Shown here piece after piece: positions 37,252 through 46,039 of a DNA stretch of 64,000 nucleotides (position 1 is its first letter; each line of letters begins with the position of its first letter). Source of the stretch: JADGHX01 sp037200125 (GTDB lineage: Bacteria > Pseudomonadota > Gammaproteobacteria > Steroidobacterales > Steroidobacteraceae). The position numbers and the translations under genes were made by a program. The stretch spans positions 682,001 through 746,000 of the forward strand of contig JBBCGS010000007.1 of the NCBI GenBank assembly GCA_037200125.1. The letters are read 5' to 3'. The notes under the pieces were generated by a model that saw nothing but the letters and a program-made list of their open reading frames with translations, made no database searches and was not told where the DNA came from.

Positions 37252-37272
37252 ACCGCCGCGTTGTGCGGTGGT
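37252..37272 (+). promoter_or_regulatory. Stem-loop in the infC-rpmI leader
   Basis: ACCGCCGC and GCGGTGGT pair over eight positions around GTTGT, preceded by a T-run and followed by GACGGCGTTTTG. It is in the place where gammaproteobacteria carry the L20-repressed leader of rpmI-rplT. The pseudoknot of that leader was not demonstrated; it could equally be an attenuator. Confidence 0.35.
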
Positions 37273-37370
37273 GACGGCGTTTTGTGCTCGCCTGTAAGCG
37301 GCGGCGACCCACGGATCAACGGTCCGGTGGTCGTAGCTTGTGAACAGGGCTACAAACAGGAGATGAGTCG

Positions 37371-37661
37371 ATGCCCAAGTTGAAAACCAACAGGGCCGCG
37401 GCGAAGCGTTTTCGTGTCACAGCGAAAGGCTTCAAGCGGTATTCCTCGCGTCGTCGCCACAACCTCGGCGACAAACCCCGTAAACAGAAGCGCCAGCTCC
37501 GTTCCGGCGGCTCGAGCCTCGTGCACGAGACGGACGTCTATCGCATCGTGCAGCTGCTGCCGCACGCCGGCCTCACGCCCAAGAAGATCGGGCAGCGCTA
37601 CGTCTCGAAGGCAGTGCGCGCGAAGCTGGCGGCCAACAAGGCCGAAGCCGAAGCGAAGTAA
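37371..37661 (+). CDS. rpmI: 50S ribosomal protein L35, C-terminally extended
   Basis: The first 65 residues follow L35 (MPKLKTNRAAAKRFRVTAKG, basic middle, ending LLPHA). Typical L35 stops about there at 64-66 residues. This one continues to 96 with GLTPKKIGQRYVSKAVRAKL and an alanine/glutamate/lysine tail. The middle is also diverged from common sequences. GGAG precedes the ATG. It lies between infC and rplT as expected. Confidence 0.93.
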   Translation: MPKLKTNRAAAKRFRVTAKGFKRYSSRRRHNLGDKPRKQKRQLRSGGSSLVHETDVYRIVQLLPHAGLTPKKIGQRYVSKAVRAKLAANKAEAEAK

Positions 37662-37698
37662 GCGCGCGGTTCCGGGCTCGCAGCAAAGGGCGCTTTCT

Positions 37699-37724
37699 CA
37701 GCCGCCCGGTGATTGAGGGCTTCT
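37699..37724. repeat. REP-like half-element inside the rpmI-rplT operon
   Basis: A single arm, AGCCGCCCGGTGATTGAGGGCTTCTT, with one base changed from the core. It has no inverted partner nearby. Confidence 0.75.
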
Positions 37725-37777
37725 TAAGGGTTTGAGCGCAACGACCAAAGAGGTCGCCGCGCACGAGGAGATTCGAA

Positions 37778-38161
37778 ATGGCACGAGTTAAACGTGGCGT
37801 TCAAGCGGGACGCCGTCACAAGAAAGTTCTGGCCAAGGCGAAGGGTTATTACAACGCCCGCCGCAAGGTCTATCGCGCAGCCAAGCAGGCCGTCATCAAG
37901 GCCGGCCAGTATGCGTATCGCGATCGGCGGGCGAAGAAGCGTGATTTCCGCGCGCTGTGGATCGCCCGCATCAACGCGGCCGCGCGTCCGCTGGGGCTGT
38001 CGTACAGCCGCCTGATCAACGGCCTCAACCTCGCGGGTATCGAGGTCGATCGCAAGTTGCTCGCCGATCTCGCGATCCACGAGCCTGCCGCGTTTACTGC
38101 GATTGCGGAGCAGGCGAAAGCCGCTCTGGAAAAGGCTGGTAAGACCGTCAAAGCCGCCTGA
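37778..38161 (+). CDS. rplT: 50S ribosomal protein L20
   Basis: RNA-binding 23S assembly protein and, in E. coli, translational repressor of its own operon. MARVKRGVQAGRRHKKVLAK followed by AKGYYNARRKVYRAAKQAV is the L20 signature. 127 residues, slightly longer than the usual 118. GAGGAG precedes the ATG. pheS follows after 23 bases. Confidence 0.97.
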   Translation: MARVKRGVQAGRRHKKVLAKAKGYYNARRKVYRAAKQAVIKAGQYAYRDRRAKKRDFRALWIARINAAARPLGLSYSRLINGLNLAGIEVDRKLLADLAIHEPAAFTAIAEQAKAALEKAGKTVKAA

Positions 38162-38184
38162 TCCACAGCGAGGAGTTCTTCGCT

Positions 38185-39207
38185 GTGAATGATCTTGCGA
38201 CGTTGGCGCGTCAGGCGCTCGACGAGGTTGCCGCTTCAGGCGACCTCGCCGCGCTCGATGACGTGCGGGTCCGCTGGCTCGGCAAGAAGGGCACGCTTAC
38301 CGAGCAGTTGAAGACGCTCGGTGCGCTCCCCGCCGCCGAACGGCCCGCCGCGGGCCAGAAAATCAACGAAGCGAAACAGCAGGTCGAAGCCGCGATCGTC
38401 GCGCGCAAAGACAAGCTGGAAACCGAGCGTGTCGAGCGTGAGCTGCTGTCGGGGCGCGTCGATGTGACGCTGCCGGGGCGCGGCGAAGAGCGCGGTGGGT
38501 TGCATCCCGTTACGCGCGCGCGCATTCGCATCGAGTCACTGTTTCGTCGCGCCGGTTTCGATGTGGCCACCGGGCCCGAGATCGAAGACGACTTTCACAA
38601 CTTCGAAGCGCTCAACATCCCCGCGGATCATCCCGCGCGGGCGATGCATGACACGTTCTATTTTTCCGATGGGCGCCTGCTTCGCACGCACACCTCGCCG
38701 GTGCAGATTCGTGCGCTGGTGGCGCGCGGCGCGCCGCTCGCGGTGATTGCGCCGGGGCGCGTGTATCGCAGCGACTCCGACGTCACGCATACGCCGATGT
38801 TTCATCAGATCGAAGGACTGATGGTCGGTGAGAACGTGAGCTTCGCGAACATGCGCGCGATCCTGCACGGCTTCGTGCAGGCGTACTTCGAGAAAGATTT
38901 GAAGATGCGCCTGCGCCCGTCGTACTTCCCGTTCACGGAGCCGTCGGCGGAGGTCGATATGAGCTGCGTGTTCTGCGATGGCGCGGGCTGCCGCATCTGC
39001 AAGCACACCACCTGGCTCGAGATCGCGGGCTGCGGAATGGTTCATCCCAAGGTGCTGAAGGCGAGCGGTGTGGATCCCGAGAAATTCACCGGCTATGCGT
39101 TCGGCATGGGGATCGATCGGCTCGCCATGCTTCGCTATGGCGTGAACGACCTGCGGCTGCTGTTCGAGAACGATCTGCGGCTGCTGCGGCAGTTCAGGGC
39201 GTTTTAG
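38185..39207 (+). CDS. pheS: Phenylalanine--tRNA ligase alpha subunit
   Basis: Catalytic subunit of the alpha2-beta2 class II enzyme, 340 residues. It has an N-terminal coiled-coil arm (about residues 1-85), motif 2 (GRVYRSDSDVTHTPMFHQIEG) and motif 3 (GYAFGMGIDRLAMLRYG). The start at 38185 is GTG or ATG-like (gtgaatgat); reading begins VNDLATLARQAL. pheT begins three bases after the stop. Confidence 0.97.
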   Translation: MNDLATLARQALDEVAASGDLAALDDVRVRWLGKKGTLTEQLKTLGALPAAERPAAGQKINEAKQQVEAAIVARKDKLETERVERELLSGRVDVTLPGRGEERGGLHPVTRARIRIESLFRRAGFDVATGPEIEDDFHNFEALNIPADHPARAMHDTFYFSDGRLLRTHTSPVQIRALVARGAPLAVIAPGRVYRSDSDVTHTPMFHQIEGLMVGENVSFANMRAILHGFVQAYFEKDLKMRLRPSYFPFTEPSAEVDMSCVFCDGAGCRICKHTTWLEIAGCGMVHPKVLKASGVDPEKFTGYAFGMGIDRLAMLRYGVNDLRLLFENDLRLLRQFRAF

Positions 39208-39209
39208 TC

Positions 39210-41705
39210 ATGAGAGTGCCTTACACCTGGCTCGCGGAGTGGGTCGCTGTTCCATGGGAGGGCGCGGAGCTGGGCTCGCGCCTGACGATGGCGGGCTTCG
39301 AGCTGGAAGCGCTCGAGGCCGCGGCGCCGCCGTTCACGGACGTGATCGTTGCGGAGATTCTCGAGGCGGTTCGGCATCCGCAGGCGGACAAGCTGCGGGT
39401 CTGCAAGGTTTCGACGGGGCGGGGCGAGCCCGTTCAGATCGTGTGTGGCGCGGCGAATGCGCGCGTGGGTCTGAAGAGCGCGCTGGCCGTTGTTGGCGCG
39501 AAGCTGCCGGGCGATCTCAACATCAAGGCGGCGAAGCTGCGCGGTGTGGATTCGCAGGGAATGCTGTGCTCCGCGAAAGAGCTGGGGCTTGCGGATTCGT
39601 CGCAGGGCATTCTCGAATTGCCGGCGGATGCGCCTGTGGGCACACCGTTGCGTGAGTATCTTTCGCTCGATGAGTCCATCATCGAGATGAGCGTGACCGC
39701 GAATCGCGGTGACGCGATGTCGATCGTCGGTGTTGCGCGCGAAGTCGCGGCGCTGACTTCGACGGCGCTTCTCGACAAGGCGCCCGAAGGGTCGCGACTC
39801 ACGCATGAATTGATCAGCGGCTCGCGGTTCGCGCCCGTTGCCCCGACGATCCACGACAGCTTCCCGGTGCATCTCGAAGCGAAGGCGGCATGCCCGAAGT
39901 TCGCGGGCCGCGTGATTCGCTGTGTGGACAACAAGGCCACGTCGCCCGTGTGGCTGCGCGAGCGGCTGCGTCGTTGCGGCGTGCGTTCCATCAGCCCGGT
40001 CGTCGACGTCACGAATTACATACTGCTCGAGCTCGGGCAGCCGATGCATTCATACGATCTAAGCAAGCTGCGCGACGGGATCCGCGTGCGGCTCGCGAAG
40101 CCGGCGGAGAAGATCACGCTGCTCGACGGTCGCACCGTGGAAGCCGCGCCGGACGTGCTCTTCATCACCGATGGCGAAGGCCCGGTGGGCGCGGCCGGCA
40201 TCATGGGCGGCGAGCGCACTTCGGTAAGTCCCGAGACGACCGACGTGTTCTTCGAAGTCGCGTATTTCGCGCCCGATGCCATTCGAGGTCGCGGTCGCCG
40301 CTGGGGCCTGGTCACGGACGCGGGCCAGCGCTACGAGCGCGGCGTCGATCCCGCAGGCCAGGAACGCGCGATCGAGCGCGCCACCGCGCTGCTGCTGCAG
40401 ATTGCGGGCGGGCAGCCCGGGCCCGTCGTGGTCGCGCAGTCGCCGGAAAATCTGCCGACCCGCGTGCCGGTGAAGCTGCGCAAGACGGCGCTACAACGCC
40501 TGCTCGGCGCCACGATCGACCCGGCCCGAGTGAAGTCGACGCTGGCCTCGCTGCAAATGAAGGTCGAAGACACCGCCGACGGCTGGACTGTGACGCCGCC
40601 GAGCCATCGCTTCGACATCACCATCGAGCCCGACCTCATCGAGGAAGTGGCGCGCATCGTCGGCTTCGACGCCATCGCCGAGGACGACGCGCGCGTCGCG
40701 CAAGTTTTCAGTTCGTTGCCCGAAGAAATTCCGGCCGAGCGCGCGTTCCTCGAGACGCTGACGTCACGTGGCTACTACGAAGCGATCAACTACGCCTTCA
40801 CCGATCCCACGCGCCAGTCGCGTCTGTTCCCGGATCGGCCCGGTTTGTTGCTGGGGAACGCGATTTCCGCGGATCTGTCCGTCATGCGCGTGTCGCTCTG
40901 GCCCGGCCTGCTGGACAGCGTCCTGGTGAACCAGCGCCGCCAGCAGGATCGCGTGCGCCTGTTCGAGCACGGCACGCGCTTCGAATCGAAAGCGGGCGCC
41001 ACGCGCGAAATCGACACGCTCGCCGGCGTGGCGTTCGGCCCTCGGTTGCCTGAGCAATGGGGTCTCACGAAAGAGGCACGCACGAACGTCGACTTCTTCG
41101 ACGTGAAGGCCGATGTCGAGGCACTGATTGCGGGCACGGGCGCGCCCGAAGAATTTTCATTCCACGCGCCGTCGCTGGCGGGGGCGGGCACGGCGTCTGC
41201 GAGTGCAGAGCCCGATGCGATCACCGGCGCGATTACCGGCCTTTCCTGCCTGCACCCGGGCCGCTCCGCGCGAATCCGCCGAAAGGGCGTCGATGTGGGC
41301 TGGATCGGCGAGCTTCATCCCACACTCGTGCGTGAAATGGGCTTTACATATACGCCGGTGCTTTTCGAGCTGGACGTGGGATCGCTCGCCGTGTCGCGAC
41401 CGGACTTCGAAGAGCTGTCCCGATTCCCGTCCGTGCGGCGGGATATCGCGGTGGTAGTGGACGAGGGAGTGCCTTTAAGTGCCCTGCGGGAGCGTGTAGT
41501 CTTGGTCGCGTCCAGCCTCCTGCGAACCTTCCGCGTTTTCGACGTCTACCGGGGACCCGGTGTGGAATCAGGTCGAAAAAGTGTCGCTTTAGGCTTGATA
41601 TTTCAGGACATTACACGCACTCTTACTGACGAAGACGCCGACCGTGCCGTCGCGTCCGTCGTCGCGGAGCTGCGCGTAAGCTTGAACGCAAAAATACGAG
41701 AATAA
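39210..41705 (+). CDS. pheT: Phenylalanine--tRNA ligase beta subunit
   Basis: 831 residues, a little longer than the usual 795. An N-terminal EMAP-like tRNA-binding domain (VIVAEILEAVRHPQADKLRVCKV), the B3/B4 editing domain, B5, a catalytic-like core and a C-terminal ferredoxin-fold anticodon-binding domain (ELSRFPSVRRDIAVVVDEGVP) appear in the standard order. It ends four bases before ihfA. Confidence 0.97.
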   Translation: MRVPYTWLAEWVAVPWEGAELGSRLTMAGFELEALEAAAPPFTDVIVAEILEAVRHPQADKLRVCKVSTGRGEPVQIVCGAANARVGLKSALAVVGAKLPGDLNIKAAKLRGVDSQGMLCSAKELGLADSSQGILELPADAPVGTPLREYLSLDESIIEMSVTANRGDAMSIVGVAREVAALTSTALLDKAPEGSRLTHELISGSRFAPVAPTIHDSFPVHLEAKAACPKFAGRVIRCVDNKATSPVWLRERLRRCGVRSISPVVDVTNYILLELGQPMHSYDLSKLRDGIRVRLAKPAEKITLLDGRTVEAAPDVLFITDGEGPVGAAGIMGGERTSVSPETTDVFFEVAYFAPDAIRGRGRRWGLVTDAGQRYERGVDPAGQERAIERATALLLQIAGGQPGPVVVAQSPENLPTRVPVKLRKTALQRLLGATIDPARVKSTLASLQMKVEDTADGWTVTPPSHRFDITIEPDLIEEVARIVGFDAIAEDDARVAQVFSSLPEEIPAERAFLETLTSRGYYEAINYAFTDPTRQSRLFPDRPGLLLGNAISADLSVMRVSLWPGLLDSVLVNQRRQQDRVRLFEHGTRFESKAGATREIDTLAGVAFGPRLPEQWGLTKEARTNVDFFDVKADVEALIAGTGAPEEFSFHAPSLAGAGTASASAEPDAITGAITGLSCLHPGRSARIRRKGVDVGWIGELHPTLVREMGFTYTPVLFELDVGSLAVSRPDFEELSRFPSVRRDIAVVVDEGVPLSALRERVVLVASSLLRTFRVFDVYRGPGVESGRKSVALGLIFQDITRTLTDEDADRAVASVVAELRVSLNAKIRE

Positions 41706-41709
41706 AGGC

Positions 41710-42009
41710 ATGGCCCTCACCAAAGCGGAAATGGCGGAAGCGCTTTTCAACCAGTTGGGGCTCAACAAGCGTGAAGCGCGCGAGCTCGTGGATCTCTTCT
41801 TCGAAGAAGTCCGCGCCGCGCTCTCGAACGGGGAGCAGGTCAAGTTGTCGGGCTTCGGCAATTTCGATCTGCGCGACAAGAACCAGCGTCCTGGCCGGAA
41901 TCCGAAGACGGGCGAAGAGATTCCTATCTCCGCTCGTCGCGTGGTGACCTTCCGTCCGGGCCAGAAGCTCAAGGCACGGGTCGAAGCCTATGTTGGAGCC
42001 AAAGAATAA
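41710..42009 (+). CDS. ihfA: Integration host factor subunit alpha
   Basis: 99 residues, MALTKAEMAEALFNQLGLNK, with beta-arm GRNPKTGEEIPISARRVVTF. Pairs with IhfB (3911-4213) to bend DNA; IHF is often needed at sigma-54 promoters such as that predicted at 14876-14891. The last 20 bases overlap the merR-type gene. Confidence 0.97.
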   Translation: MALTKAEMAEALFNQLGLNKREARELVDLFFEEVRAALSNGEQVKLSGFGNFDLRDKNQRPGRNPKTGEEIPISARRVVTFRPGQKLKARVEAYVGAKE

Positions 42010-42346
42010 CGCGCAGCTGCCGCCGATCCCGGGCAAGCGTTATTTCACGATCGGCGAAGTGAGCGAGCTGTGCGGCGTGAAGCCGCACGTGCTGCGCTAC
42101 TGGGAGCAGGAGTTCCCGCAGCTCAAACCCGTCAAGCGTCGCGGCAATCGCCGCTATTACCAGCGCCAGGACGTCATCGTCATCCGCCAGATCCGGAGCC
42201 TCCTGTATGACCAGGGCTTCACGATCGGCGGCGCGCGCAACAAGCTCGGTGGCGAGGAGGCCCGCACCGATGTGAGCCAGAGCCAGCAGATCGTCAAGCA
42301 GGTTCGGCTCGAGCTCGAGGAACTGTTGAAGGTCCTCAGGCGTTAA
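41990..42346 (+). CDS. MerR family transcriptional regulator
   Basis: 118-residue regulator with the MerR winged helix (KRYFTIGEVSELCGVKPHVLRYWEQEFPQLKP) and a C-terminal coiled coil. It has no effector-binding cysteines. It belongs to the short MerR-like protein usually found after ihfA in gammaproteobacteria. Its start overlaps ihfA by 20 bases, so expression is tied to the pheST-ihfA operon. Confidence 0.92.
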   Translation: MLEPKNNAQLPPIPGKRYFTIGEVSELCGVKPHVLRYWEQEFPQLKPVKRRGNRRYYQRQDVIVIRQIRSLLYDQGFTIGGARNKLGGEEARTDVSQSQQIVKQVRLELEELLKVLRR

Positions 42347-42405
42347 ACTGCCTGCGCCGCGCTCATGCGAGCGTACCGCGTGGCCAGTTCAGGAGTAGTC
42401 GGATC

Positions 42406-42708
42406 ATGAGAGAAGCTTCCGCAGACCGTTTGATGAGCGACCTTCGAGCCGTGCTCGAGGACGCCGAAGCCCTGCTGTCGGCCACCGCCGGCCAGGCGGG
42501 CGAAAAGATTCAGCGCGCCCGCGAGCGCGCGACCGAGACCGTGCGCGTGGCGCGTGAGCGCCTGTCCGAGGCGCAGGAGCAGGTCGTGAAGCACGCGAAG
42601 AAGGCCGCGAAGCAGACGGACACTTACGTGCACGACAATCCGTGGCAGGCCGTGGGCATTGCGGCGGGCGTCGCGTTCATCATCGGCGTGCTCGTCAGCC
42701 GTCGCTGA
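42406..42708 (+). CDS. DUF883 (ElaB/YqjD-like) membrane-anchored protein
   Basis: 100 residues with a long amphipathic coiled-coil region and a C-terminal membrane segment ending GIAAGVAFIIGVLVSRR. E. coli ElaB and YqjD of this type are inner-membrane, ribosome-binding stress proteins. It starts a three-gene set with a YqjE-like and a YqjK-like gene, the E. coli yqjDEK order. Confidence 0.85.
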   Translation: MREASADRLMSDLRAVLEDAEALLSATAGQAGEKIQRARERATETVRVARERLSEAQEQVVKHAKKAAKQTDTYVHDNPWQAVGIAAGVAFIIGVLVSRR

Positions 42709-42713
42709 GGCAA

Positions 42714-43163
42714 GTGTCCGACTCATACATCTCGCCCGACGAAGAGCTGGGGGACGAGGAGCCCGAAGGGGAACGTCCCTCGCGCTCCGCGGGGCTGATG
42801 GATTCGGCGAAGCGAATGCTCGCCACCGTCATCGCGCTCGTCAGCACGCGGCTCGAGCTCTTTACCACTGAGATCGAAGAAGAGATTCAGCGCGCGGCCA
42901 GCATCCTCATGTGGGCGCTGGTGGCGCTGTTCTTCGGCAGTCTCACGGTGCTGATGATTGCGTTTACGGTGATCATCATTTTCTGGGATGACCATCGGAT
43001 TCTCGCGGCGGTTCTCGTGACGTCCAGCTTTCTGCTGGCGACGCTCATCTTTGGGCTGCTGGCGCGTTCGCGATTGAAGGCGAAGTCGCGATTCATGGCT
43101 GCGAGCATCGAAGAGCTGAAGCGGGATCGCGCGTCGCTCGATCGAATGGCTGCGCGGGAGTGA
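42714..43163 (+). CDS. Phage holin family protein (YqjE-like)
   Basis: 149 residues with a GTG start at 42714, six bases after the DUF883 gene. Acidic N-terminus, then two membrane helices (about residues 58-82 and 92-110: ALVALFFGSLTVLMIAFTVI and ILAAVLVTSSFLLATLIFGL) and a charged tail. Family PF07332. Function is unknown; the set is generally stress-linked in enterobacteria. Confidence 0.82.
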   Translation: MSDSYISPDEELGDEEPEGERPSRSAGLMDSAKRMLATVIALVSTRLELFTTEIEEEIQRAASILMWALVALFFGSLTVLMIAFTVIIIFWDDHRILAAVLVTSSFLLATLIFGLLARSRLKAKSRFMAASIEELKRDRASLDRMAARE

Positions 43164-43174
43164 CCGCGCGCGTT

Positions 43175-43201
43175 CAGCCGCCCGGCGATTGAGGGCTTCT
43201 T
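43175..43201. repeat. REP-like half-element
   Basis: Single arm CAGCCGCCCGGCGATTGAGGG followed by CTTCTT, just ahead of the YqjK-like gene. It is the last copy of the family before the 43.7-64 kb accessory region. Confidence 0.8.
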
Positions 43202-43207
43202 GATCCA

Positions 43208-43588
43208 ATGAGCGACCGCCTCGAAGAGCTCGCGATGCGCAGGCGGATGCTGCTGATCCGAAGCGAACGGCTGCGTGCCGATCTCGCGGCGGACCAGAAG
43301 GTGTTGCTGGATGCGCTGAGCGGTGTGGATCGAGCGTATTCGATGGCCCGGAAGGCTGCGACGCCGCTGCTGTTCGTGGGCGCGGGGCTGATGCTGATCA
43401 AGGTATTCCGGCGCGGGCGGTCGGTGACCTCTGCGGGCGCGGGGCTGGCTATGAAGGCGCTGTTCTGGGTTTCCATGGCCCAGCGGGCGTTGCCCTATGT
43501 TTCGATGGCCCGTAACTTGTGGCGATCACGTTCCAGCCAGCGCACGGCGGACGGTCGCGACCCTTCGGAGCCTGAGCAGGCCGGGTAG
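43208..43588 (+). CDS. YqjK-like protein
   Basis: 126 residues beginning MSDRLEELAMRRRMLLIRSE, a heptad-rich N-terminus, a short hydrophobic stretch (TPLLFVGAGLMLIKVF) and a second one before an Arg/Ser-rich tail. It fits the third member of the yqjDEK set. Function unknown. Confidence 0.7.
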   Translation: MSDRLEELAMRRRMLLIRSERLRADLAADQKVLLDALSGVDRAYSMARKAATPLLFVGAGLMLIKVFRRGRSVTSAGAGLAMKALFWVSMAQRALPYVSMARNLWRSRSSQRTADGRDPSEPEQAG

Positions 43589-43615
43589 AGCAGTGATAGA
43601 ATCCGCGCCCTCGGT

Positions 43616-43692
43616 CGGAGTGTGGCGCAGCCTGGTAGCGCACTTGCATGGGGTGCAAGGGGTCCCGAGTTCAAATCTCGGCACTCCGACCA
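43616..43692 (+). tRNA. tRNA-Pro (GGG)
   Basis: Acceptor CGGAGTG pairs with CACTCCG, followed by A and encoded CCA; 77 nucleotides. The anticodon loop ATGGGGT in stem CTTGC/GCAAG gives GGG. The sequence after the CCA is followed by small accessory ORFs, as at element insertion sites. Confidence 0.95.
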
Positions 43693-43827
43693 GTTAAAAC
43701 AAGAGCTTGAAAAAGCCGAAAACTCCTCTGAATCGCTCGGTGGTCCCACTGGTGGTCCTATTTAGGAGTGATTCGTGATGCTAAAAATCCCATCGAAATG
43801 ACGCGCTGATCGCACCGGATTTGCGGT

Positions 43828-44070
43828 GTGTTTTCCTTTGGAAAAGGCGACGCCGCCGTGAGCGAGGAGGTGCCCAACCTCATGGGCATGGTTTCGGACA
43901 ACCTCTCGATCGTGTCTGCCGTGTCGCAGGCGATAGTGGCGCGTGAGGGCGAGGAGGGGACGGTTGCTGTCTCCGATCTCGCGGAGGAGATGGCAGCGCT
44001 GTATCGAAGCGTTCGCCTGCTGAAGGCAGCGTTCTGCATGCTCGATGAGGCGATGGCGAAGGGAGCGTGA
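43828..44070 (+). CDS. Small hypothetical protein
   Basis: 80 residues with a GTG start at 43828 (or GTG 43858). It reads MFSFGKGDAAVSEEVPNLMG and ends LKAAFCMLDEAMAKGA, predicted helical. No recognised family. It lies between tRNA-Pro and a toxin-antitoxin remnant. Confidence 0.45.
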   Translation: MFSFGKGDAAVSEEVPNLMGMVSDNLSIVSAVSQAIVAREGEEGTVAVSDLAEEMAALYRSVRLLKAAFCMLDEAMAKGA

Positions 44071-44170
44071 GTCGCGGAGCGTGCTGACGGCCGGTGACCA
44101 TTTGAGCGGGCGTGCTGCGCAGGTGGTCACCGTTTTGAGAGCGAACGACTTTCTACGGGTCCGTCAGCGG

Positions 44171-44317
44171 GGCGCGTTGATGTATCTCGCTACACGGCCA
44201 GAAGGCGTCTATGCGCTTCACTGCTTTCAGAAGAAGACGCGGAAGACGAGTCAGCGAGATTTGGACCTGGCGTTGCGTAGATTCCGCGCGATCCTGAAGT
44301 CCGGAGGTGCGAAGTGA
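44171..44317 (+). pseudogene. RelE/HigB-type toxin fragment (C-terminal half)
   Basis: The stretch MYLATRPEGVYALHCFQKKTRKTSQRDLDLALRRFRA is the C-terminal half of phage-derived Gp49-like/HigB toxins (COG4679 type), including LHCFQKKT. The N-terminal strands and helices are missing and the upstream sequence is unrelated. The stop overlaps the antitoxin start (GTGA). Confidence 0.65.
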
Positions 44318-44628
44318 AGAGTAAGAAGCGGGTTCGCAATGACGACGGGCCGCGCCACGTCACGCCGGCGGGACGAAGTGTGTTCTTCGATCTCTTCGAA
44401 GCGGAAGAAGCAATGGAGCTCGAGGTGCGAGCGACTTTGCTCCACGGTCTCGAACGATGGCTCACGGACTCTGGGATGACGCAGACGGAAGCTGCGAAGG
44501 CTCTCGGTGTCACCCAGGCGCGGGTTTCCGAAATCAAGCGCGGCAAGATCAGTCGCTTCAGCATCGACCTGCTTTTCCGCTTGGCTGCAAGGGCTGGATT
44601 GCATCCACAAGTAAAGCTCGCCGCCTGA
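44314..44628 (+). CDS. XRE-family antitoxin (HigA-like)
   Basis: 104 residues with a GTG start overlapping the toxin fragment. The HTH, MTQTEAAKALGVTQARVSEIKRG followed by ISRFSIDLLFRLAARAG, is the HigA-2/COG5606 type that accompanies Gp49-like toxins. Its toxin is truncated, so it may be an orphan antitoxin. Confidence 0.82.
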   Translation: MKSKKRVRNDDGPRHVTPAGRSVFFDLFEAEEAMELEVRATLLHGLERWLTDSGMTQTEAAKALGVTQARVSEIKRGKISRFSIDLLFRLAARAGLHPQVKLAA

Positions 44629-44776
44629 GGGCCGTGGACAGAACTCAGATTTGCCTGCGGGCAGGATCGATCGAACGAGCTACCGGTGCCACCTGCACGT
44701 TGGATAGAAAAAGCACCACAGGTCTTCTGAGAGCCCAAGACCGCTGCAGACGGCCGGACTCCCCTGAAGCCACTGG

Positions 44777-44869
44777 CTAGTCGCGTTCGCCCACTTCGTA
44801 CCACATGGCGTTCAGCACGCCGAACACGAGAGCGAAGCTCAGTCCCAGAATCCAGCTGAAGTACCACAT
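44777..44869 (-). CDS. cydX: Cytochrome bd oxidase small subunit CydX
   Basis: 30-residue single-helix protein: MWYFSWILGLSFALVFGVLN then AMWYEVGERD. The MWYFSWILG start and the AMWYE motif are diagnostic. CydX stabilises the heme arrangement of cytochrome bd. It follows cydB after 21 bases. Too short for ordinary gene callers. Confidence 0.93.
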   Translation of the reverse strand: MWYFSWILGLSFALVFGVLNAMWYEVGERD

Positions 44870-44890
44870 AGGGAGGATGACCTCGGTGAA

Positions 44891-46027
44891 TCAATAAAAG
44901 CCCGTGTGTTCGCGGATCTTCTCCAGCGTGACTTCCCCGCGCAGCACGCGAAAAACCCAGGCCGTGTACAACAATACGATCGGCAGAAAGACGGCGACTG
45001 CCACGAGCATGATGGACAGCGTCTTCTGACTGCTGGATGCGTCCCACACCGTGAGCCCGTGATTGGGTGTAGTGGAAGACGGCATCAGGAACGGGAAGAG
45101 CGCGAAGCCCGCCGTCAGAATCGTACCGGCCTGGGTGAGCGCACTTGTAACGAACGCGAGCAAGTGACGCTTGCCCCGAAGAAGCGCGAGAGTAAGCAAA
45201 GCGCCAACGACGCCGGCCGCAGGTGCAAGCCACAGCGCCGGATGCACCCGATAGTTCGCGAGCCAGCCGCCTCGCACGATCTCCACCATCTTGAGAACCG
45301 GATTCGAAGCCGCCGCTGTGTCGATGGGAGAGACAATTCGCTGCCCGTCGAGGCCGAACGCGAGCCAGAGCCCCGCGAGCGCGAAGGTCACGACAAACAG
45401 GAGGGCCGCGACCTGCCCCACTGCCGCTGCGCGCGAGGCGAGCGTGCGGTCGATCTTGAGTGCCGCCCAGGTGGCGCCGTGCATGACGAGCATCGAGAGA
45501 CTGACGAGTCCGGCGAGCAGCGCAAATGGGTGCAGGAGGCCGAAGAAGCTGCCCGTAAACAGGGGTCGCCGCAGCTCGTCGAAATGAAACGGCACGCCGA
45601 GGAATAAATTGCCGAATGCGACGCCAAACAAAAGTGCGGGAACCGCGCCGCCGACGAACAGAGCCCAGTCCCAGGCGTTCCGCCAGGCCGGGGCCGTCAG
45701 CTTGCCGCGAAACGTGAAACCGACCGGCCGCAGAATCAACGCGATGAGCAGGAGGAACAGCGCGAGGTAAAGTCCCGAAAACGAGGCGGCATAAAGCAGC
45801 GGCCACGCGGCGAAAGCGGCCCCGCCACCGAGGATGAACCATACCTGATGACCTTCCCAGGTAGGTTCGATCGACTCCAGCAGCACGCGTCGCTCCTCAT
45901 CTGTGCGCCCGAGGAAGCGGTAGATGGCGCCGACACCCAGATCGTATCCATCCGTTATAGCGAACCCGATGAGCAGGACGCCCAGGATGAGCCACCACAC
46001 GAGGCGCAACGTTTCGTAGTCGAGCAT
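44891..46027 (-). CDS. cydB: Cytochrome d ubiquinol oxidase subunit II
   Basis: Inner-membrane subunit of the high-affinity bd oxidase, 378 residues with about nine helices. N-terminal signature LRLVWWLILGVLLIGFAITDGYDLG and the EPTWEGHQVWFILGGGAAFAAWP motif are clear. It lies 12 bases downstream of cydA. Confidence 0.96.
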   Translation of the reverse strand: MLDYETLRLVWWLILGVLLIGFAITDGYDLGVGAIYRFLGRTDEERRVLLESIEPTWEGHQVWFILGGGAAFAAWPLLYAASFSGLYLALFLLLIALILRPVGFTFRGKLTAPAWRNAWDWALFVGGAVPALLFGVAFGNLFLGVPFHFDELRRPLFTGSFFGLLHPFALLAGLVSLSMLVMHGATWAALKIDRTLASRAAAVGQVAALLFVVTFALAGLWLAFGLDGQRIVSPIDTAAASNPVLKMVEIVRGGWLANYRVHPALWLAPAAGVVGALLTLALLRGKRHLLAFVTSALTQAGTILTAGFALFPFLMPSSTTPNHGLTVWDASSSQKTLSIMLVAVAVFLPIVLLYTAWVFRVLRGEVTLEKIREHTGFY

Positions 46028-46039
46028 GGCTATTTCCTT

